Origin: JAXDJH01 sp034663635
Lineage (GTDB): Bacteria > Actinomycetota > CADDZG01 > WHSQ01
Length of the DNA stretch: 64,000 nucleotides
Direction: 5' to 3'
Assembly: GCA_034663635.1 (NCBI GenBank)
Contig: JAXDJH010000023.1
Coordinates: forward strand, 186,001-250,000
The stretch's first letter is position 1. Every line of letters begins with the position of its first letter. The position numbers were made by a program, and so were the translations under genes. Below, in pieces: positions 59,435 to 64,000 of the stretch. Under the pieces are notes generated by a model that saw only the letters and a program-made list of their open reading frames with translations, was not told the origin of the DNA and searched no databases.

Positions 59435-60928
59435 ATGGGCACAGAGATCAAGATGCCGCAGCTCGGCGAGACCGTCGTCGAAGGCACCATCACGAAGTGG
59501 CTCAAACAAGAAGGCGATCAGGTCGAAGCCGACGAGCTTCTCGTCGAGATCTCGACCGACAAGGTCGACTCCGAGGTCCCCTCATCCGCGTCCGGAACGC
59601 TGCAGAAGATCCTCGTCCCGGAAGGCGAAACGGTGAAGGTCGGCACCGCCCTCGCGATCATCGGCGAGGACGGCGAAGCGGCCGGCGACTCCGGTGGCGG
59701 CGAGGAAAAGACCGAAGCGAAAGCCGAGACCAAAGAGGAACCGAAAGCCGAAGCTAAAGAAGAGGAGGCCGAAGAGCCCGGCCAGGAACCGGAAGCTCCG
59801 CAAGCCGAACAGGAGCAGTCCCAGGGCGAGCCCGAGGAACAGCCGAAGGCCGAATCCAAAGAAGAAAAAGAAGAGGCCCCGAAGCAAGAGTCCTCGGACG
59901 AGGAACCAGCGGCGGCGAACGCTCCCGAACCGGGCGAAACGGGCAGACCGGGGGACACGTCAAAGCGCGGGATCATCTCGCCGCTCGTTCGCCGCCTCGC
60001 CGACGACAACAAGGTCGATCTGAAAGACGTCGAGGGCACCGGCACCGGTGGGCGCATCCGCAAGCAGGACGTTCTCCGTTATGTCGAGGAACGCAAAGCG
60101 CATCCGGCCGCGCGGCCCGCAGCATCCGCCGAACCTGCGCCACAGCGCGAGGCCGAACGCGCCCCCGCAAAACAAGACCGCGCCCCGGCAGCAGCTGGAT
60201 CCGGCGGTGGCCGCGAAGAACTCGTTCCGTGGAGCAACATCCGGCGCCGCACCGCCGAGCACATGGTTGCGGCATCTCGCGAATCGGCCCGTGCGTGGAA
60301 CGCGGTCGAGGCGGACTGGACGAACGTCGCGAACCTGAGGGGTCGCGCGAAGGGCCGGTTCAAGGAGCGCGAAGGCTTCTCGCTAACGTTCATGCCGTTC
60401 CTCTGCAAAGCCGTCTGCGACACGCTTCTCGAGATGCCCGAAGTCAACTCGTCCTTCGACGAAGAGAATCAGGCGAACCGCGTCAAGCATTACGTGAACC
60501 TCGGGATAGCCGTGGCTCTCGATGGCGGCGGGCTTATCGTTCCTGTCATCAAGAACGCAGACGAACTCAACCTCGTCGGTCTCGCCCGAGCCGTCAAAGA
60601 GCTGGCCGAGAAGGCTCGCACTAAGAAGCTCAGTCCCGATGATCTTGTGGGCGGAACGTTCACGATCACAAACCCCGGCCCGTTCGGGTCGATCATCTCG
60701 GTTCCCATCATCCCGAGAGGGACCACGGGCATCCTCGGTTTCGAAGCGATCCAGAAGCGCGTTCATGTGACCGAGGAAGAGTCGATCGCGATCCGCTCGA
60801 TGGGCTTCCTCACGATGTCGTGGGACCACCGCACTATCGACGGCGCCGAAGCTGCGAAGTTCCTCGCGCGGCTCCGCGAACGCATCGAGACGACAGACTT
60901 CTCTACAGACCTCGGACAGTTTCTCTAG
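59435..60928 (+). CDS. 2-oxoacid dehydrogenase E2 (dihydrolipoyl acyltransferase)
   Basis: A 497-residue E2. One lipoyl domain (1-78; lipoyl Lys43 in STDKVD), a long Glu/Lys/Ala/Pro linker (about 80-180), a peripheral subunit-binding domain (about 181-218, SPLVRRLADDNKVDL) and a catalytic core (about 240-497) with SWDHRTIDGAEA (His/Asp). It transfers acyl from lipoyl to CoA. With E1alpha/E1beta downstream it is likely a branched-chain or pyruvate dehydrogenase; the core resembles BCKDH/PDH E2. Symbol left blank since substrate is not proved. Confidence 0.92.
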   Translation: MGTEIKMPQLGETVVEGTITKWLKQEGDQVEADELLVEISTDKVDSEVPSSASGTLQKILVPEGETVKVGTALAIIGEDGEAAGDSGGGEEKTEAKAETKEEPKAEAKEEEAEEPGQEPEAPQAEQEQSQGEPEEQPKAESKEEKEEAPKQESSDEEPAAANAPEPGETGRPGDTSKRGIISPLVRRLADDNKVDLKDVEGTGTGGRIRKQDVLRYVEERKAHPAARPAASAEPAPQREAERAPAKQDRAPAAAGSGGGREELVPWSNIRRRTAEHMVAASRESARAWNAVEADWTNVANLRGRAKGRFKEREGFSLTFMPFLCKAVCDTLLEMPEVNSSFDEENQANRVKHYVNLGIAVALDGGGLIVPVIKNADELNLVGLARAVKELAEKARTKKLSPDDLVGGTFTITNPGPFGSIISVPIIPRGTTGILGFEAIQKRVHVTEEESIAIRSMGFLTMSWDHRTIDGAEAAKFLARLRERIETTDFSTDLGQFL

Positions 60929-60931
60929 GAG

Positions 60932-61645
60932 ATGGCGATGGATCCGAAGCTCGTCGCGTCGTGGCTCGGCCGGGTGGACTACCCGGCAGCTTGGGCGTGG
61001 CAGCGCGAGCTGTATCTAGCGCGGCTCGAAGGCGAACGTCCTGACTCGCTCATGTTGCTCGAGCATCCGGACACCTACACGCTCGGCCGCCGCGCAGACG
61101 AAAGCGACGTCGTATACAGCGAGACCGAGCGCGCAGAGCGCGGGATCGGTCTCTACAACGTGGACCGTGGGGGCCGCGCGACGTACCACGGCCCCGGCCA
61201 GCTGGTCGGCTACCCGATCCTGGCCCTTGGCGAGCGGTACGACGTCGTCAATTACCTGAGAGCACTCGAAGAGGTAGTCATCCGTACCGCAGCCGATCTC
61301 GGGGTCGAGGCCCATCGCGACGACGAACACACGGGAGTCTGGGTCGGCAACAACAAGATCGGCGCGATCGGCGTGAAGATCACCCGTGGCATCACGATGC
61401 ACGGCTTCGCTTTCAACGTCAGCACCGATCTGGCGATGTTCAGCGGGATCGTGCCTTGTGGGATCCAGGACCGGTGGGTGACATCGCTGCAGGCCGAGAC
61501 CGGCCGGGCCCCCGCCGTGAAGGATGTCGGAACGCTCGCGGCGAACCATCTTGCTGAGATCTTCAAGCGCGATCTGCGCTGGGCGAATCCAAGAGAACTG
61601 ACGCTTTCCGGCGTGTTCGATGCCGGCGTTCTATCTAGTAACTGA
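60932..61645 (+). CDS. lipB: octanoyltransferase LipB
   Basis: A 237-residue enzyme transferring octanoyl from ACP to lipoyl domains. Motifs: GGRATYHGPGQLVGYPI, NKIGAIGVKI (catalytic Lys) and GIVPCGIQDRWVTSL (catalytic Cys). It lies 3 nt after E2, inside the dehydrogenase operon, so the substrate domain and the modifying enzyme are made together. Two start codons (60932, 60938) differ by two residues. Confidence 0.95.
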   Translation: MAMDPKLVASWLGRVDYPAAWAWQRELYLARLEGERPDSLMLLEHPDTYTLGRRADESDVVYSETERAERGIGLYNVDRGGRATYHGPGQLVGYPILALGERYDVVNYLRALEEVVIRTAADLGVEAHRDDEHTGVWVGNNKIGAIGVKITRGITMHGFAFNVSTDLAMFSGIVPCGIQDRWVTSLQAETGRAPAVKDVGTLAANHLAEIFKRDLRWANPRELTLSGVFDAGVLSSN

Positions 61646-61676
61646 GTCACACGAGTCTCAAGGAGGAGACGGGCGG

Positions 61677-62699
61677 ATGGCTAAACCCAAGGACAGACAT
61701 ACCGAGTTAGGTCTGAAAGAGGAAGACCTGCTCGGCATGTATCGATTCATGCTTCTAGCTCGCTACTGCGACGAGCGGCAGTGGGCCCTGAACCGTCAGG
61801 GGAAGGCCCCGTTCGTGGTTCCTGTTTCCGGGCACGAGGCCGCGCAGGTCGGCACCGGATGGGCCTTCGAGAAGGGCAAGGACGTGTTCTGCCCTTACTA
61901 CCGAGACCTCGCGCTAGCCCTCGTTGCCGGGTTCACGCCGAAGGACGTCTTCCTCGGGCTCTTCGGCAAGAAGGACGACCCCTCTTCGGGCGGACGTCAG
62001 ATGCCGGCGCACTGGGGATCCAAGAGCCGCAACATCATCACGGGCTCGTCGCCGATCGCGACGCAGTGCCTGCACGCTGCGGGCATCGCATTCGCCAAGA
62101 AGCTGAAGCGCTCCGACGCTGTCGTTGGAACATGGTTCGGCGAGGGTGGCACCTCCGAGGGCGACTGGCACGGCGCCATGAACTTCTCGGGCATCCACAA
62201 GCTTCCGCTCGTGTTGATCTGCGAGAACAACCAGTACGCGATCAGCGTTCACGAGTCCAAGCAGGTCGCCGGCAAGGTCTACAAGCGAGCAGCCGGTTAC
62301 GACATGCCGGGTCATGAAGGCGACGGCAACGACGTTCTCGAGTCATACAGGCTCGCGAAGGACGCGGTTGACCGCGCCCGTGCGGGCGAGGGCCCGTCGT
62401 TGATAGAGCTCCGTACCTACCGGCACTACGCGCACACGTCCGACGACGACGATCGCACATATCGCTCGCGCGACGAGGTCGCCGAGTGGAAGGCAAAGGA
62501 CCCGATCCCTCGTTTCGAGACGTATCTCAAGGAGAACGGGATCGTCGACGACGCGAAGATGGAGGAGATCCGCGCCGAGGCGAAGGCCGAGGTAGAGCAG
62601 GGCGCGAAGGACGCGGAGGCATCCGACTTCCCCGACCCCTCGACGGGTTTGGACGACGTCTACGCCGATCGCAAGTGGGCAGCGGAGGCAGGGCGATGA
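61677..62699 (+). CDS. 2-oxoacid dehydrogenase E1 alpha subunit
   Basis: A 340-residue ThDP subunit of the heterotetrameric E1. ThDP/Mg loop: GTWFGEGGTSEGDWHGAMNF then ICENNQYAISV; phosphorylation-loop-like RTYRHYAHTSDDDD. It decarboxylates the 2-oxoacid. ATG 61677 follows AAGGAGGAG; a frame to 61620 overlaps lipB. Most like branched-chain 2-oxoacid dehydrogenase (BkdA) but pyruvate is possible. Confidence 0.93.
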   Translation: MAKPKDRHTELGLKEEDLLGMYRFMLLARYCDERQWALNRQGKAPFVVPVSGHEAAQVGTGWAFEKGKDVFCPYYRDLALALVAGFTPKDVFLGLFGKKDDPSSGGRQMPAHWGSKSRNIITGSSPIATQCLHAAGIAFAKKLKRSDAVVGTWFGEGGTSEGDWHGAMNFSGIHKLPLVLICENNQYAISVHESKQVAGKVYKRAAGYDMPGHEGDGNDVLESYRLAKDAVDRARAGEGPSLIELRTYRHYAHTSDDDDRTYRSRDEVAEWKAKDPIPRFETYLKENGIVDDAKMEEIRAEAKAEVEQGAKDAEASDFPDPSTGLDDVYADRKWAAEAGR

Positions 62700-63679
62700 C
62701 CGAAAAGAACGTAGTGCAGGCGATCCACGACACTCTCTGGGACGAGATGAAGAGCGACGATCGCATCGTCGTGCTCGGCGAGGACGTTGGAGCTCGCGGC
62801 GGCGTGTTCCGCGTCACGATGGGTTTCCAGGACGAGTTCGGCGAAGAGCGCGTGGTCGACACGCCGCTCGACGAGAACCTGATCGCCGGAGTTTCGATCG
62901 GACTCGCGCTCGACGGCATGAAGCCGGTTGCAGAGATGCAGTTCGCCGACTTCAGCTTCCCGGGCTTCAACCAGATCATCCAGGAGGCCGCTCGCATCCG
63001 CTATCGGAGCAACGGCGACTTCACCGTTCCGCTCGTGATCCGCACGCCATGGGGCGGCGGAGTTCACGGTGCCCTGTACCACTCGCAATCGGTCGAAGCG
63101 TTCTACGCGCACGTGCCCGGGCTCAAGGTCGTCGCACCGTCGACGCCGGAGGACTGCAAGGGCATGTTGATCCAGGCCCTCGACGATCCAGACCCGGTGG
63201 TCTTCCTCGAGCACAAGAAGACCTACCGCCTGATCAAGGGCGAGGTGCCAGACGAGCGCTACACGACGGAGTTCGGCAAAGCGAAAGTGCGGCGCGAGGG
63301 AACGGACCTCACCGTCATCTCCTACGGCTTGATGCATCACTACTGCGTCGAAGCTGCCGAGCGACTCTCGAAAGACGGCATCGAGGCCGAGATCATCGAC
63401 CTCCGAAGCTTGTTCCCGCTCGACACGGACACGATCCTCGAGTCGATCGGCAAGACGAACAAAGCGATGATCGTCTACGAGGACAACAAGTTCCTGGGTC
63501 TGGGGGCCGAGGTCGCGGCGCAGATCGCAGAGCATGCCCTGTTCGAGCTCGACGCGCCGATCCGCAGGATCGGTGGCCCACACGTTCCGGCCATGCCTTA
63601 CGCGCCGACTCTCGAGCACTGGTTCCTGCCGAACCCCGACACGCTCGAGCACGAGATGCGCAAACTGGCGGAGTTCTAG
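62696..63679 (+). CDS. 2-oxoacid dehydrogenase E1 beta subunit
   Basis: A 327-residue partner of E1 alpha, overlapping it by 4 nt (ATGA). Family motifs: VLGEDVGARGGVFRVT, DTPLDENLIAGVSIGLAL, FADFSFPGFNQI and YEDNKFLGLGAEVAAQIAE. It contributes to the ThDP pocket. BkdB/PdhB type. Confidence 0.94.
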   Translation: MTEKNVVQAIHDTLWDEMKSDDRIVVLGEDVGARGGVFRVTMGFQDEFGEERVVDTPLDENLIAGVSIGLALDGMKPVAEMQFADFSFPGFNQIIQEAARIRYRSNGDFTVPLVIRTPWGGGVHGALYHSQSVEAFYAHVPGLKVVAPSTPEDCKGMLIQALDDPDPVVFLEHKKTYRLIKGEVPDERYTTEFGKAKVRREGTDLTVISYGLMHHYCVEAAERLSKDGIEAEIIDLRSLFPLDTDTILESIGKTNKAMIVYEDNKFLGLGAEVAAQIAEHALFELDAPIRRIGGPHVPAMPYAPTLEHWFLPNPDTLEHEMRKLAEF

Positions 63680-63686
63680 GAGCGCG

Positions 63687-64000
63687 ATGTCGCAGGTCAT
63701 CCAGCCGACGATCAGGACGCGCGACCAGGTCGAACGCGACCTTCGCCGCGGGGTGAAGATGGGCGAGGCGCCCGGGGTTGGCGCGCCTCGGCCCGAACGA
63801 CGGCCCGAGTGGCTGAAGGTTCGCGTCAAGACGGGCGAGAACTTCACCGAGCTTCGCAACATCATGCGGGAGCGCGGCCTCCATACCGTGTGTGAAGAGG
63901 CCGCCTGTCCGAACATCTACGAGTGCTGGGAAGCGCGCGAGGCGACGTTCCTGCTGTGCGGCGACCTCTGCACGCGCCGGTGTTCGTTCTGCGACGTGAT
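63687..64000 (+). CDS. lipA: lipoyl synthase LipA (3' truncated by window edge)
   Basis: The first 104 residues of a radical-SAM enzyme inserting sulfur into octanoyl groups. The auxiliary cluster motif CEEAACPNIYEC (Cx4Cx5C) and the radical-SAM motif CTRRCSFC (Cx3Cx2C) are both present. It follows E1 beta by 7 nt and continues beyond the window. With lipB it completes the lipoylation pathway in one operon. Confidence 0.95.
   Translation, partial: MSQVIQPTIRTRDQVERDLRRGVKMGEAPGVGAPRPERRPEWLKVRVKTGENFTELRNIMRERGLHTVCEEAACPNIYECWEAREATFLLCGDLCTRRCSFCDV

Overview
The window is about 64 kb of GC-rich chromosome from an actinobacterium (Actinomycetota), probably a deep-branching or uncultured one. 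The main clues are a complete ten-gene Mce lipid-transport locus, an F420-type LLM oxidoreductase, a DUF3052 protein, a branched-chain-type 2-oxoacid dehydrogenase with lipB and lipA, and many genes with a TANNNT box 6-8 nt before the start codon and no Shine-Dalgarno site (leaderless transcripts). I cannot name a genus. Gene density is very high, with many GTGA/ATGA overlaps. I see no tRNA, rRNA, CRISPR array, prophage or classical IS transposase. The only non-coding stretch over 300 bases (7017-7336) is the leader of the ilv operon.

Layout. 1-4813: the end of a drug-type ABC exporter (ATPase and permease), converging on a UvrA-like ATPase and an NADP oxidoreductase. 4856-16455: branched-chain amino acid synthesis. 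ilvD lies on the minus strand; then comes a plus-strand operon with its own promoter, an Ile/Leu/Val-rich leader peptide and an attenuator, followed by an unknown 98-aa gene, ilvB, ilvN, ilvC, leuA, leuC, leuD, a compact leuB, a free-standing CimA/LeuA-type regulatory domain, and pheA. 16471-22473: glyoxalase-like protein, aldehyde dehydrogenase, HesB-like protein without cysteines, PPOX-fold protein, and a GAF/GGDEF/HD-GYP c-di-GMP enzyme. 22470-25603: paaABCD led by a TetR regulator. 25673-28728: nth, a DUF559 nuclease-like gene flanked by inverted repeats, ispH, and pterin dehydratase. 28842: LLM oxidoreductase. 29848-39887: mceG-yrbEA-yrbEB-mceA-F-mas on the minus strand. 40084-49825: paired acyl-CoA dehydrogenases, secreted trypsin-like protease, SCP2-hydrolase fusion, a third acyl-CoA dehydrogenase, YgfZ, metallo-beta-lactamase fold protein, membrane-anchored molybdopterin oxidoreductase, and zinc-ribbon rhomboid. 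49828-55541: a metal-homeostasis block with a CDF efflux protein, a DtxR/MntR-type regulator with a clear operator, multicopper oxidase, ZIP permease and cupredoxin lipoprotein. 55614-64000: lpd, small membrane and lipoproteins, DUF3052, then E2-lipB-E1alpha-E1beta-lipA.

The most unusual feature is a family of six palindromic elements, each exactly 51 bp, with 11-bp arms CCAAATTCTCC/GGAGAATTTGG (18421, 26378, 27402, 43231, 57393, 58859). Four are solitary and lie just after TAA trinucleotides at gene ends. The other two, in inverted orientation, bracket the wHTH + DUF559 (Vsr-like) nuclease gene so exactly that one supplies the last codons and stop of nth and the other lies against the ispH promoter. 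The arrangement resembles REP elements and their RAYT transposases but with a different enzyme class, and is my candidate for an undescribed mobile or domesticated system.

Metabolically, the ilv/leu operon makes valine and leucine, and the lpd/E2/E1 cluster with the acyl-CoA dehydrogenases could degrade branched-chain 2-oxoacids and acyl-CoAs. The Mce locus, ChsE-like dehydrogenase pair, SCP2 hydrolase and paa genes suggest import and oxidation of lipids, sterol-like and aromatic compounds.
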